From assembly GCA_050246795.1 (NCBI GenBank), contig JBFWVJ010000006.1, positions 57,568 to 121,567 on the forward strand: DNA of 64,000 nt. The letters run 5' to 3'. The notes beneath the pieces are model-generated. The model ran no database searches and was not told the origin of the DNA. It worked only from the letters and a program-made list of their open reading frames with translations. The DNA comes from JBFWVJ01 sp050246795 (GTDB taxonomy: Bacteria > Patescibacteriota > Gracilibacteria > JAUYGZ01). The position numbers were made by a program, and so were the translations under genes. Every line of letters begins with the position of its first letter. The stretch's first letter is position 1. Below, piece by piece: positions 1-9,161 of the stretch.

Positions 1-1
1 T

Positions 2-241
2 GCGGGAATAGAAGGATATCAGGAGCTAAAAGGTGAGAAAGACCTCTTTAATAATACGCTGCGCTACAGCGCTTTGAACCGGGTGGATTCTTTGGCGACG
101 GCCGCAAACCTGGTTATGGGAGAGAGCAGCGAAAGTACGCCTTTGGCGATTATTCGGGATTACTCTTGGGAGCAGATCGAACAAACAAAAAACGACGAGA
201 TGCTGATCTCGCCGTCTGATGAAATGTTTCCAATGAGTTAG
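2..241 (+). CDS. C-terminal part of a coenzyme F420-0:L-glutamate ligase-like (CofE family) protein
   Basis: The window opens inside this gene; 79 codons remain before a TAG. The visible C-terminus reads DSLATAANLVMGESSESTP followed by LAIIRDY, which matches the conserved end of the CofE/FbiB family (Asp, then Ala-rich helix, then VMGE and TP..IIR). In F420-making organisms the enzyme adds glutamate to coenzyme F420-0 with GTP. CPR genomes carry such homologues without an evident F420 pathway, so the substrate here is uncertain. The stop codon abuts the stop of the convergent gene at 242. Family assignment is from motif recognition on a fragment only. Confidence 0.6.
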   Translation, partial: AGIEGYQELKGEKDLFNNTLRYSALNRVDSLATAANLVMGESSESTPLAIIRDYSWEQIEQTKNDEMLISPSDEMFPMS

Positions 242-649
242 TTATTTCCGATTCGGCTTCATTTTCTTGACCGCTGGCTTCTTCACTTTTGCTTGAACAG
301 ATGATTTTTTCAATGGGGAAACCTTCTTGAGGAAAGAGGCCACGCTTTTTGTAGCGCGAACTTCAGCCTGCTGAACTTGCATTTGTTGCTTGAGCAGAGT
401 ATTTTCCTTTCTCGTGTTGTATTCGATTCTCATCATGACCTGGAGAATTTCAGCGACTGCCATGAGCATCAGCGCCACGAAGATACCGCCAAATCCCAGG
501 AGGATGAAATCAGTGGTAGAGATACCGCTATAGGTTCCGAGGATCGCGCCAAGAGTTCCAAAGATGAAAACGAGGAAGGCTGCTACCTCCAACACCATCA
601 CGGAAATGGCAACAAACTTAAATTCGTTCTTCGTAATGTGTGCTCTCAT
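242..649 (-). CDS. Small two-helix membrane protein with basic tail, function unknown
   Basis: 135 residues. Two hydrophobic segments (about residues 14-40 and 46-68) are followed by a short heptad-like stretch and a very Lys-rich tail (about residues 85-135, with repeated KK and KKP motifs). This suggests an inner-membrane hairpin with a cytoplasmic basic tail that could touch nucleic acid or acidic lipids. I do not recognise a family. The gene is convergent with the CofE-like gene (stops adjacent at 241/242). Start chosen at the only upstream Met of the open frame; no clear Shine-Dalgarno sequence. Confidence 0.65.
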   Translation of the reverse strand: MRAHITKNEFKFVAISVMVLEVAAFLVFIFGTLGAILGTYSGISTTDFILLGFGGIFVALMLMAVAEILQVMMRIEYNTRKENTLLKQQMQVQQAEVRATKSVASFLKKVSPLKKSSVQAKVKKPAVKKMKPNRK

Positions 650-760
650 ATTTGAAAAAATTTAACAAATGAACAGTACCATACAAGTTTAGATCTTCCG
701 ATGGTCCAGTCAACGAAGTACCCTTTCATTTTCTCAAAAATTAGTATGTAGTAGCACTCA

Positions 761-900
761 GGGATGCAAGGGCCATAAGGGTGATAAGGGACCTAAAGAA
801 AAGCGACTATGTTTTGAAAATATGAGCTATAATTCATTTAAAAAATAAAATCATTTCCGCTATAACCCTTAAAACCGTTATAGCCATTAAGCCCCTTCTC
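761..900. repeat. Outward-facing short-word arrays around the murC promoter region
   Basis: Reading leftward on the minus strand, 797-761 contains spaced copies of CCCTTA (ACCCTTAT, TCCCTTAT, GCCCTTG). Reading rightward on the plus strand, 860-900 carries the same word in looser form (ATAACCCTTA, AAACCGTTA, TAGCCATTA, AGCCCCTT). The arms diverge from an AT-rich centre that holds a TATAAT at 828-833. The right arm ends directly at the murC ATG. Similar arrays with other words occur elsewhere in this window. Confidence 0.55.
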
Positions 901-902
901 AT

Positions 903-2192
903 ATGAAGATTTTCTGCATTGGTATCGGCGGCATCGGTCTCTCTGGAGTGGCTAGGATCTTGCAATCGCAAGGACACGAAGTGCAGGGTTCAGATGCTTC
1001 TCCTTCTTCGATCACCGATACTTTGGCAAAGAATGGGATAAAGGTTTTTTCTGAACACCTCCCATCAAATCTCGATGAGAGCTTTGATCTCGTTATCTAT
1101 TCCGAAGCGGTTCCACCTGAAAACCCTGAAAGAACCCGGGCCAATGAACTTGATATCAAGTCGATCAATTACGCCACAGCTCTGGGCATGATCAGTCAGG
1201 GAAAGAAAACCATCGCGATCACCGGCACACACGGAAAAACGACCGTAACGGGAATGCTGACCAGTATTCTTCTTCAGGCCGGACTCGACCCGACTATTAT
1301 AATAGGTTCGAAAATCGATCTTCTCGACGGACAGAACTTCCGGGTCGGTCAGGGTGAATGGTTTCTGTGCGAAGCCTGTGAATACCGTGATAATTTCCTG
1401 GAGTTGCATCCGGGCATTGTGCTCATCAACAATCTTGACCCAGACCATCTCGATTACTTCGGCACTGCTGAAAGATATTATAAGTCCTTCCAAAAACTGT
1501 CTGAAAAAATACCGGAAGATGGAGTACTGATCCTGCGAGAAGAAGACCAACGAAAGCTGAACCTTTCGCAAGTCAAAGCAAGGATTAAAATCCTTTCCGG
1601 ACATGAAAGTCAGCAAGCTTCCTTCGATCTCAAAGTTCCGGGGAAACACAACCAATCCAATGCTTTCGCAGCCCGTGCAGTAGCTGAGGCTTTGGACATT
1701 CCAGAAGAGCAGATCAAGTTGAGCTTATCAAATTTTCATGGAACCTGGAGGAGATTTGAATACAAGGGAGAGATAAATGGCGCGAAAATCTATGACGATT
1801 ACGGCCATCATCCGACCGAAATCAAAGCCACTATTCAAGCCGCGAGAGAGTGGTATCCAGACCAACAATTAGTGGTCATTTTCCAACCGCATCAATACTC
1901 TCGAACTCGCGAGTTTTTTGAAGAGTTTACCAAGGCTTTCAGCGGAGCCGATGAAGTCTGGATCACCGATATTTATCAGGCCCGTGATTCAGCAGAAGAT
2001 ATGGAACAGGTATCTGCAGAAAAATTGTCAGCCGCTCTCTCCGTCCAGCAAAGTGCTCGCTATGTTCCCATGAAATCACTCCCAAATGAAGTTCAAACAG
2101 GAGCCGATAGGTCAAAAGTCTTTCTGATAATGGGAGCAGGAAATATTAACGGAGTTTTTCAGCATCTGGTGTTTGACGCTCCGGGAGAATAG
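903..2192 (+). CDS. murC: UDP-N-acetylmuramate--L-alanine ligase
   Basis: Cytoplasmic Mur ligase that adds L-alanine to UDP-MurNAc with ATP, the first step in building the peptidoglycan stem peptide. At 429 residues it is close to the short Gram-positive form. The N-terminal Rossmann domain has GIGGIGLSGVA (residues 7-17); the ATP-binding P-loop GTHGKTT is near residues 107-113; NLDPDHLDYFG and the C-terminal RYEF-like segment RRFEYKG and DDYGHHPTEI are typical MurC motifs. Starts with ATG two bases after the end of a short-word array; no good Shine-Dalgarno sequence. It is followed after 24 bases by an ABC exporter. Confidence 0.93.
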   Translation: MKIFCIGIGGIGLSGVARILQSQGHEVQGSDASPSSITDTLAKNGIKVFSEHLPSNLDESFDLVIYSEAVPPENPERTRANELDIKSINYATALGMISQGKKTIAITGTHGKTTVTGMLTSILLQAGLDPTIIIGSKIDLLDGQNFRVGQGEWFLCEACEYRDNFLELHPGIVLINNLDPDHLDYFGTAERYYKSFQKLSEKIPEDGVLILREEDQRKLNLSQVKARIKILSGHESQQASFDLKVPGKHNQSNAFAARAVAEALDIPEEQIKLSLSNFHGTWRRFEYKGEINGAKIYDDYGHHPTEIKATIQAAREWYPDQQLVVIFQPHQYSRTREFFEEFTKAFSGADEVWITDIYQARDSAEDMEQVSAEKLSAALSVQQSARYVPMKSLPNEVQTGADRSKVFLIMGAGNINGVFQHLVFDAPGE

Positions 2193-2216
2193 GGACAAGA
2201 TAGATACACTTTGAAG

Positions 2217-3995
2217 ATGAGTGGCATGAATCACCTCCCGGTGTACCGAAATACGGATCTCATAAAAGATCTTGTTGGATTTACCTCCCCTTACAAAAAA
2301 ATGCTGTGGTGGGGGACAATTTTGAGAATCATTTCTGATGTAGCCTGGCTCTATCCTGCCATTGCCGTCGGGCTCTTGATCGATTATTTGACGGAGCACT
2401 TGGCGGATTTTGACCCTCGGTATGTCGTAATGATCTTAGGTATTTTTCTGGTGTGTTCTTTTCTGCACTATGTGGGGAGAGACATCGCGAAGTACCTCAT
2501 CTATCAGGCGGGTGAAAATGCTGCGTTGGATGCTGCCCATAGGACCCTGACACACCTGATCAGTCTGGATATTTCCTGGCAAGAAAAAGAGAACTCAGGA
2601 AATAAAATGAAGCGGATCAGTCACGGACAAGAGGGGATTAAAAATTTAGTGCGTGTTTATGTCGATCTGGTCATCGAATCCAGCATCAACGCCGTTTTTA
2701 TCATTATCATTTTAGGCACCTTCGATCGCTTGATCGCCGTCACTATGGTCGTCTATGTCATCAGTTACTACGTACTGTCTCTCTTGCTTTTGAGAAGAGC
2801 AAAAGAGCAGTCCCACCGGGTCAATGTGCAAGAAGAGCATGTCCAAGGACAGTTTTTTGAGATCATCAATAATATCACCACGGTAAAATGGATGGGGCTG
2901 GAAAAACCATTGCTCATGACCTTTCAACAGATCCTGAAGCGCCTGATGAAAGAAATAAAACTGCGTATTAAGTATTTCCGGATCCAATCGGGGAGTCTGG
3001 GGGTCTACAATGAACTCTTTCGGATCACTTTATTGGCGTACATTGTTTATGGCATTACCCAAGGGGACTATGGGGTCGGCTTGCTCGCGATTTTCTTGAG
3101 TTATTTTACGAAGATGCAGTTGGCAGCTGATGAGCTGGCGGTGGTAACGAGTGAGTTCATCATCCAAAAAATCCGTATCAGTCGGATGATGGGCATCCTT
3201 CAGGAACAACCGGAGGTCGAACTCACGGGCAGTAAACCCTTTCCAAAAAAATGGAAAAAAATCGAGTTAAAAAACCTCAATTTTTCCTACCAAAAACAAA
3301 AGTATCTCTATGATGTAAACCTGACGATCAATCGCGGCGAAAAAATCGGGATCATCGGACTCTCTGGAGCCGGAAAAACGACGATTTTAAAACTCCTTTT
3401 GAAACTCTATAAGGACTATGAAGGACAGATCCTCTTTGATGATGTTTCGCTTCAAGACATCAAGCGCGAAGACTATTTGAAACACACCGCGGTTGTTCTT
3501 CAAGATACGGAAGTGTTCAACTTGTCTTTGCAAGATAACATTAGCCTTTCTTCCACCAAACGAAGCAAGAAAGACCTGGAGAGATCTATGGAAATCGCTC
3601 ACATCAACGAATTCCTCTACAAGTTGCCTGAAGGGGTGAAGACCTTGATTGGTGAAAAGGGAGTGAAGTTATCCGGAGGTGAAAAACAGCGAGTTGGCAT
3701 CGCTCGAGCCGTTTACAAAAAACCGCAAATTCTGTTCCTCGATGAAGCCACCTCACACCTCGACATCGATTCCGAAGAAATGATTCAGGACTCTTTGAGC
3801 ACCTTCTTCGAAAACATCACTGCCATCGTCATTGCTCACCGACTTTCCACGATTAAAGAAATGGATCGGATCATCGTGATGAAAGCAGGGCGGATTATCG
3901 AACAGGGGAGTTTCGCGTATCTTCTGAAAAAGAAGGGGGAGTTCCATCGGCTCTGGAGGAAGCAGTCGAAGAAGGATAATATTCGTTCCTCATAA
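2217..3995 (+). CDS. ABC exporter, fused permease and ATPase (ABCB/MsbA-like)
   Basis: About 592 residues with an N-terminal six-helix exporter domain (roughly residues 25-310) and a C-terminal nucleotide-binding domain. The ATPase shows Walker A GLSGAGKTT, signature LSGGEKQR, Walker B ILFLDEATS and H-loop IAHRLST. Such half-transporters act as homodimers moving lipids, peptides or drugs out of the cytoplasm; the substrate cannot be read here. The frame opens at a TTG (2211), but ATG at 2217 or 2226 is more likely. Adjacent to murC in the same direction, so possibly co-transcribed, although a link to cell-wall work is only inference. Confidence 0.9.
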   Translation: MSGMNHLPVYRNTDLIKDLVGFTSPYKKMLWWGTILRIISDVAWLYPAIAVGLLIDYLTEHLADFDPRYVVMILGIFLVCSFLHYVGRDIAKYLIYQAGENAALDAAHRTLTHLISLDISWQEKENSGNKMKRISHGQEGIKNLVRVYVDLVIESSINAVFIIIILGTFDRLIAVTMVVYVISYYVLSLLLLRRAKEQSHRVNVQEEHVQGQFFEIINNITTVKWMGLEKPLLMTFQQILKRLMKEIKLRIKYFRIQSGSLGVYNELFRITLLAYIVYGITQGDYGVGLLAIFLSYFTKMQLAADELAVVTSEFIIQKIRISRMMGILQEQPEVELTGSKPFPKKWKKIELKNLNFSYQKQKYLYDVNLTINRGEKIGIIGLSGAGKTTILKLLLKLYKDYEGQILFDDVSLQDIKREDYLKHTAVVLQDTEVFNLSLQDNISLSSTKRSKKDLERSMEIAHINEFLYKLPEGVKTLIGEKGVKLSGGEKQRVGIARAVYKKPQILFLDEATSHLDIDSEEMIQDSLSTFFENITAIVIAHRLSTIKEMDRIIVMKAGRIIEQGSFAYLLKKKGEFHRLWRKQSKKDNIRSS

Positions 3996-4015
3996 AGCTG
4001 CCGTAAAGCAAGATT

Positions 4016-4771
4016 TCAAGAAGAGGATGTATTCGCGTTCACTTTTGGAAATAAAACAAAAACTCTATAACCAAGATTCATGGTCATATGAAGATACTTT
4101 TGAAAGTCTTCAGTGAAGTTTTCTCGCATTGTCTTTTCATCGAGTTCTTGAAATCCAAGATCGCGAGCAATTTTCATCATTCCCTCTGATTCGGTCGACA
4201 TAAACTGCGGAAGCCCATCGTGCTGAATGCGTTGAATTAAAGGGGTGAGAACTGCTTTTGCGTATCCTTTATTGCGAAATGCTTTAGGAGTGAAGACCGA
4301 GCGAATTTCCGGAACAGGCCGTCCATCAAGCATTTTACCAGGAAAGGGTCGATATCCAGCGATACAGACGATCTCGCCTTCTCTTTCGAGGCCATACAGC
4401 CAATCTTTTTCGAGCATGTTTCTAGCTATTGAGGTTCTCGCATGGAGTACATCACGAAACGAAACATGTTGAAAGGTATTGACCAAATACCATGAGAGTC
4501 GATGCTCTGCTGGTCCAGAAAAGAACCCAATCGTTCCTTGAAGGGTTTCAAAAATTTTCGCCCTAAAAAAGGGAATAAGACCTTCAGGATAATGAAAGCT
4601 TTCTTCCACGTATTCTTTGATCAATTCTTCAAGTCTTTCTGGTGTCAAATATTCACGAAGCGCATCGGCAGACAAAACCCTCGAGTCTCCTATTGACTCC
4701 GATGAATCCTTGTTTTCTGCGGGAGAGTTGTCGCTCTGCTCTAATGCTATCATAGGTGATTTTATATTCAT
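4016..4771 (-). CDS. GNAT-family N-acetyltransferase-like protein
   Basis: Roughly 250 residues. The C-terminal half contains a GNAT-like core: EIRSVFTPKAFRNKGYAKAVL (motif A with the acetyl-CoA-binding R/Q-x-x-G-x-G/A pattern as RNKGYA), then a Glu/Asp-rich strand and LGFQELDEKT, the usual final GNAT motif. The N-terminal 120 residues are unassigned. The nearest ATG is at 4771; a strong GGAGG overlapping the stop of the upstream helicase gene sits five bases before an in-frame TTG at 4786, so TTG may be the true start. It is the last gene of the rmuC-helicase run. Confidence 0.65.
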   Translation of the reverse strand: MNIKSPMIALEQSDNSPAENKDSSESIGDSRVLSADALREYLTPERLEELIKEYVEESFHYPEGLIPFFRAKIFETLQGTIGFFSGPAEHRLSWYLVNTFQHVSFRDVLHARTSIARNMLEKDWLYGLEREGEIVCIAGYRPFPGKMLDGRPVPEIRSVFTPKAFRNKGYAKAVLTPLIQRIQHDGLPQFMSTESEGMMKIARDLGFQELDEKTMRENFTEDFQKYLHMTMNLGYRVFVLFPKVNANTSSS

Positions 4772-4788
4772 CACATTGTAGCACAAAT

Positions 4789-7700
4789 TCACCTCCAACA
4801 CACGCCCCGATAGGGACAAAAGTCACACTTCTTGTCGTCATATTCCGGCAATTGATCAAACTGTAAATCTTGGATCTTCTTCCAGATTTCTTGGATGAGC
4901 TTTTCATACTGCTTCACCATGTCCTGAGTCAGCGGGATCGACTTGTTCACAAAAGTGCCTTCTTCCAATCCGTACTTTTTCACCGTTGTTTTCACCGGGT
5001 CGATGAACACCAGCTGCCCGCTCGTGACCTTCCGCCGATTGTACCCGCTCTCGTAGAGCATCTTGTACGCGATCAGCTGGCGCAAGTAGTCATCGCAGTC
5101 TTCTGAAAAAATATCATCGCAGTTCTCCAGGGATTTGATGTGTTTGTCCGGTTCACCGGTTTTATAGTCGACGACTTGCACTTCTCCAGAGGATCCAAAC
5201 AATTCGACTTTATCGAACTGCCCGGAGAAGATCAGTCCATCGGGCATCTTCTTCGTCAGCTTGCGTTCGAGTTCAAGAGGCTTGATCGGTCCTTGCTGCA
5301 GTGTCTGTTCGTACCACTTTTTCGCATCTTCCAACTTATGAAGGCAGCTCTGCTTCGCCGAAGGGTCCGGACCTTCCCATTCGAGCTGCTGAAGGAATTG
5401 CTCTTCAAAATATTCAATCGGAGGGAAGGTTCCTTCTTTCAAAAACCGGCGATAGCTCTTCTCCAAAGCCTTGTGGATACACTGACCATACACAAGAGCA
5501 GCGATTTTTTTTTGAGGTGTTCGGATTAAATTGTGATACAAAAATTTTCGCGGGCAGGTCAGATAGTTATTCAAGGAAGAAGGACTGAGGGCGATTTCCT
5601 CGACGAGCCCTGCGAGCGTATTGCCACTCTGTTTGACGGGGTCTGATTGGGGAGTTTTTTTCAAAAGCTGGATCAAGGTCTGTTCTTCGCTCATTCGCGT
5701 GAGTTGATCTGGAGCGAGACCCACGTTGCTGAGAAATTGAGAAACGACTTGTTTATCTTGAGGCGCCGCGGTGAAGAACAGACGGTCCTTCGCTCTGGTC
5801 GTCGCCACGTAGAACAATCGATTCTCATCAAACTGATGGAGTTTCTTCTCCGTTTCTTTGTCTTGAACGCTCTCTTGCCCGATCATCAGTTCGTGCGGAA
5901 GGGGAATGAGGCTTGCCTTCGGGCGCTTAGGCCATGCTTTCTCTTGCACGCAAAAAGGGACAAAAACGTGCTTAAACTCCAGGCCTTTCGAACCGTGTGC
6001 GGTAAGAATTTTTATGCCATCTTGATTGCTCGACACCATTTCTCCCGCGAGGGGAATGTCATGTCGTTCCAGTTGATCAAGATCATTCACATAGGTGTCC
6101 AAAGAAATGCCAGGTCGGGACTGGTTGGCTTTTTTTAAATTCTCCACAAAACTACTCACTGATCTGAGTTCGCGAAGCTTGAGGATCTGATCGTTTTTAT
6201 AGGTGTTCAAAATAAAATCCACGATGTCCGAGTCTTGGACGAAGTCCATCACCAGGCTCAATACCGGGTAATGGGCCGACCGTTGAAGAAATCTCCCCAA
6301 TGCCCAGGCAGCCGTATGAAGGAGGTTCGGATGCTTCAAAGAGATCTCTTGGTTGATCGTCAGTTGTTGGCTTTCCTCTTCCGTTGGGCCATTTTCTTCC
6401 AAAGCCGCTGTTCGATGAGGGGCGGGAAAGCGAAGGAGCAGTTCATTGAAGAGCGTTGGTTGTTGTGAAAACAGGGTTTCAGAACCTTCCGAAGATTGAG
6501 AAGCTTCTGAAGCAGGTACTTGCGACAAAAGGTTCATTTGCTCCGATTCGGAAAGCGACCCCAAAACTTTCGATTTTTTTCGCCTTGCTGATTTCCGGTA
6601 GGCATTCTTCTTTTTTGCCACCCAGGTGGTGAAGCCAATGAGGTCTTCATAATCAATCTGCCAAAAGTCGAATAAGAGGACTTCGAAAAGGAGCAGGTCT
6701 TTTTCTTCAAACTCCAAGTTTCGCTGCGCGAGGCGGAGGAGTTTGAGAAGCTGCTGGATTCTAAACTCCCCTCGAATGTCTTCCTTTCCATCAGTAGAGT
6801 AGGGAATGCCTGATTGAAGAAAAGCTTCGATGATGTCCTGTGCTGATTTGCGATCACGAACAAGCACGGCTGAATCATTCCACTCTGCTGAAGGCACCTG
6901 CTTCATCTGCTGAACCAAAAACGTGAGCTCTTCTTCCAAGGTTCCAAACCGATGTGAATGAATCGAAACGCCATCACCAGCCCCTCTTACCGCCTCTAAG
7001 GGCTTGTCCATAACTCGTTCCTCAGGTGGGATCTGCTGGATAATGCCTGCGCTTTTCTCGAGAATTTGCTGGTTGGAGCGATAGTTTTTATGAAGCAATA
7101 CTTTCTCAGTATTGAGAAAATTATTTTCAAAGAGGTGGAAATTTCCCGCGCTCGCTCCCTGGAATCGATAAATGGATTGATCATCATCTCCCACCACGCA
7201 AACATTTGAACTCGGGTCATTGAAGAGCACCTTGAGCAATTCCAATTGAGCCCCATTGGTATCCTGAAATTCATCTACCATCACGTATTGAAACTGCTCC
7301 TGATACTTCGCAAGCAAATCAGGCTCATGCCGGAGGCTGTCTGTCGCAAGCAAGATCATATCATCAAAGTCATACCGTCCTCTGGCGTCAAAGAAGCCCC
7401 CGTCAGGAGCCTTCGCTTTTTCATAGGCTTCATACACGAGGCAAAAGGCCTTCAACTTCTGCACATGCTTTTCTTCGATCAGTTTTCCATCGGCTTTATA
7501 AGACTTCAAAAATTCCTTCAGTCGTTCGGGAGTAATCCCATCCCGCTTGAGAGCACTCATGTTCGACTGAATGTCAGCCCTGTAGAGATAAGGAGCGTTG
7601 GCCGGACGAATGATCTTAATGCCCTCCAGAGTATCGAGCAGGTGCTCCAAGAGATAGATCCGTTCCAAATCCGTCATCTCGATCCTCTCTCCTTTCACAG

Positions 7701-8016
7701 TGGCAGCTTCTTCAGATTCCACGATGATACTATTGGCAAATCCGTGAAAGGTCTCCACCACCACATCATACCCATTGGGGCCGATGATCCTCGCCAGGCG
7801 TTCCCGCATCGCCTTTACCCCAGCATTCGTATAAGTCAGGATTAGGATGTTACTCGGGTACAAATCCGTTTGCCTCAAAATATTTGCCGTTCTCAGCGAC
7901 AAGAGCTGGGTTTTCCCCGTTCCAGGACCGGCCAGTACCATCACCGGTCCGTCGAGGGTATCGACGGCCTTTTGTTGTTCGGGGTTGAGTTGTTGATAGT
8001 ATTGTTCGTATTTCAT
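4789..8016 (-). CDS. UvrD/PcrA-like superfamily 1 helicase fused to a RecB/AddB-type Fe-S nuclease
   Basis: 1075 residues. Helicase motifs in order: Walker A AGPGTGKT (29-36), VMVDEFQDT, VVGDDDQSIYRFQGA, TAHGSKGLEF and FYVATTRAKDR. The C-terminal 260 residues form a PD-(D/E)xK nuclease with VVDYKTGE. A lone Cys in YLTCPRKF plus CDFCPYRGVC (CxxC-x5-C) at the very end form the four-Cys iron-sulfur staple typical of AddB/Cas4-type nucleases. The protein likely unwinds and trims DNA ends in recombination repair in place of AddAB/RecBCD. The start ATG overlaps the rmuC stop by four bases (ATGA), so translation is coupled. Confidence 0.92.
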   Translation of the reverse strand: MKYEQYYQQLNPEQQKAVDTLDGPVMVLAGPGTGKTQLLSLRTANILRQTDLYPSNILILTYTNAGVKAMRERLARIIGPNGYDVVVETFHGFANSIIVESEEAATVKGERIEMTDLERIYLLEHLLDTLEGIKIIRPANAPYLYRADIQSNMSALKRDGITPERLKEFLKSYKADGKLIEEKHVQKLKAFCLVYEAYEKAKAPDGGFFDARGRYDFDDMILLATDSLRHEPDLLAKYQEQFQYVMVDEFQDTNGAQLELLKVLFNDPSSNVCVVGDDDQSIYRFQGASAGNFHLFENNFLNTEKVLLHKNYRSNQQILEKSAGIIQQIPPEERVMDKPLEAVRGAGDGVSIHSHRFGTLEEELTFLVQQMKQVPSAEWNDSAVLVRDRKSAQDIIEAFLQSGIPYSTDGKEDIRGEFRIQQLLKLLRLAQRNLEFEEKDLLLFEVLLFDFWQIDYEDLIGFTTWVAKKKNAYRKSARRKKSKVLGSLSESEQMNLLSQVPASEASQSSEGSETLFSQQPTLFNELLLRFPAPHRTAALEENGPTEEESQQLTINQEISLKHPNLLHTAAWALGRFLQRSAHYPVLSLVMDFVQDSDIVDFILNTYKNDQILKLRELRSVSSFVENLKKANQSRPGISLDTYVNDLDQLERHDIPLAGEMVSSNQDGIKILTAHGSKGLEFKHVFVPFCVQEKAWPKRPKASLIPLPHELMIGQESVQDKETEKKLHQFDENRLFYVATTRAKDRLFFTAAPQDKQVVSQFLSNVGLAPDQLTRMSEEQTLIQLLKKTPQSDPVKQSGNTLAGLVEEIALSPSSLNNYLTCPRKFLYHNLIRTPQKKIAALVYGQCIHKALEKSYRRFLKEGTFPPIEYFEEQFLQQLEWEGPDPSAKQSCLHKLEDAKKWYEQTLQQGPIKPLELERKLTKKMPDGLIFSGQFDKVELFGSSGEVQVVDYKTGEPDKHIKSLENCDDIFSEDCDDYLRQLIAYKMLYESGYNRRKVTSGQLVFIDPVKTTVKKYGLEEGTFVNKSIPLTQDMVKQYEKLIQEIWKKIQDLQFDQLPEYDDKKCDFCPYRGVCWR

Positions 8017-9116
8017 GCTTCAACATGTGGTTTTTCCAGCTCCATCACCTCAATGCTCCCCCCCGTCGCACCATCAGAAATCTTCAACACGTCCTTATCA
8101 ATTTTCTTAAATTCTTTGTAGGACTGATTGTACATCGACACCGTGGTCGCCAGGTGGCCTCCCATTTTCTGCATTTTTTCATCGAAAGCGAGGATGTGTT
8201 TTCCGAGTTGAATGACATTCTTCTGAATATCTTTAAATCCCTGCTCCATCTTCATCTGGTTCAATCCTTGAAGCACCGTCTGCAAATACGCCACGAATGA
8301 AGAAGGGGAAACGATGATAACTTTCTTCGCAAAAGCATACTCGATCAAGTTCTGAGTATTCACCGATACACCCACGCTGTTGATGAGCAGACTGTGATAA
8401 ACCCCTTCCGCGGGAATATACATGAAAGCAAATTCCATCGTGTTTTCTTCCGGTCGGACATACTTCGATGTCTCATCGATTCGTTTTTTCACATCTCCCC
8501 GGAACTCTTTTTCCAATTTATCTCGTTTGTCCGCATCGGTTTCTTGCATGATCTGATTATATTTTTCCAAGGAGAATTTCGAATCAATCGGAATAATTTG
8601 CTCTTTCATAAAAATAGCAGCGTCGACGATCTCTCCATTAGAAAATTTATATTGCATCTGATATTGAGTCGGTCCCAGCAGCGAACTGAGCATTGATTCC
8701 AGAAAGTATTCTCCCAATACCCCGCGGTGCTTGGGGTTTTTCAAAATATTTTCCAAACTCTGCATCTGTTCAGCAAAACCAACCACTTGTTTGTTTGTTG
8801 AATCCAGCTCAGACAATTTCTTCGTGACTGATTCGATCAGTTTACTGCTCTCAGAAAAAAGCTTTTGTTGGGATTCAGAGAGCGACCGGGTTTGTGCGTG
8901 AAGCGATTTGTCTTGAAGGGAAAACTTTTCGGCAATGGCCCGCTCCTGCGAAGTCATTTTGTCCTGAAAGGTGTTCTTCAAATCATTCAGCTGTTGAAGG
9001 AGAATCTTGGTCGTCTCTTCTTCGCCTTTGGGTTTTTGGAGTTCCTTCAGTTGAAGAACCAAATATCCGGTTATCCCCAGGAGGGCCAAAACCGCAATGA
9101 TGAGAATCGTTTCCAT
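8013..9116 (-). CDS. rmuC: DNA recombination protein RmuC
   Basis: 367 residues: an N-terminal membrane anchor (about 3-23), a long coiled coil (about 25-125), then the conserved RmuC domain with RGVLGEYFLESMLSSLL, IIPIDSKFSLEKY and EFAFMYIPAEGVYHSLL. RmuC proteins are predicted nucleases/scaffolds that limit inversions at short inverted repeats. The gene is the first of a coupled pair with the helicase-nuclease downstream (four-base overlap), which supports a shared DNA-repair role. Notably, this genome has many short inverted repeats, as described under other entries. Confidence 0.9.
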   Translation of the reverse strand: METILIIAVLALLGITGYLVLQLKELQKPKGEEETTKILLQQLNDLKNTFQDKMTSQERAIAEKFSLQDKSLHAQTRSLSESQQKLFSESSKLIESVTKKLSELDSTNKQVVGFAEQMQSLENILKNPKHRGVLGEYFLESMLSSLLGPTQYQMQYKFSNGEIVDAAIFMKEQIIPIDSKFSLEKYNQIMQETDADKRDKLEKEFRGDVKKRIDETSKYVRPEENTMEFAFMYIPAEGVYHSLLINSVGVSVNTQNLIEYAFAKKVIIVSPSSFVAYLQTVLQGLNQMKMEQGFKDIQKNVIQLGKHILAFDEKMQKMGGHLATTVSMYNQSYKEFKKIDKDVLKISDGATGGSIEVMELEKPHVEA

Positions 9117-9132
9117 AATACCGTATTTAAGA

Positions 9133-9156
9133 AGGCGAGGATGGTGATCCTCGCTA
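9133..9156 (-). terminator. Hairpin GCGAGGAT/ATCCTCGC behind the translin gene
   Basis: Perfect 8-bp stem (9135-9142 with 9147-9154) and four-base loop, just past the stop of the minus-strand translin-like gene and before rmuC. The following tract (CTTCTTAAAT) is only moderately T-rich, so it is a weak intrinsic terminator or an RNA-stabilising hairpin. Close relatives of this stem occur at 30350 and 59526. Confidence 0.5.
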
Positions 9157-9161
9157 CGTAA

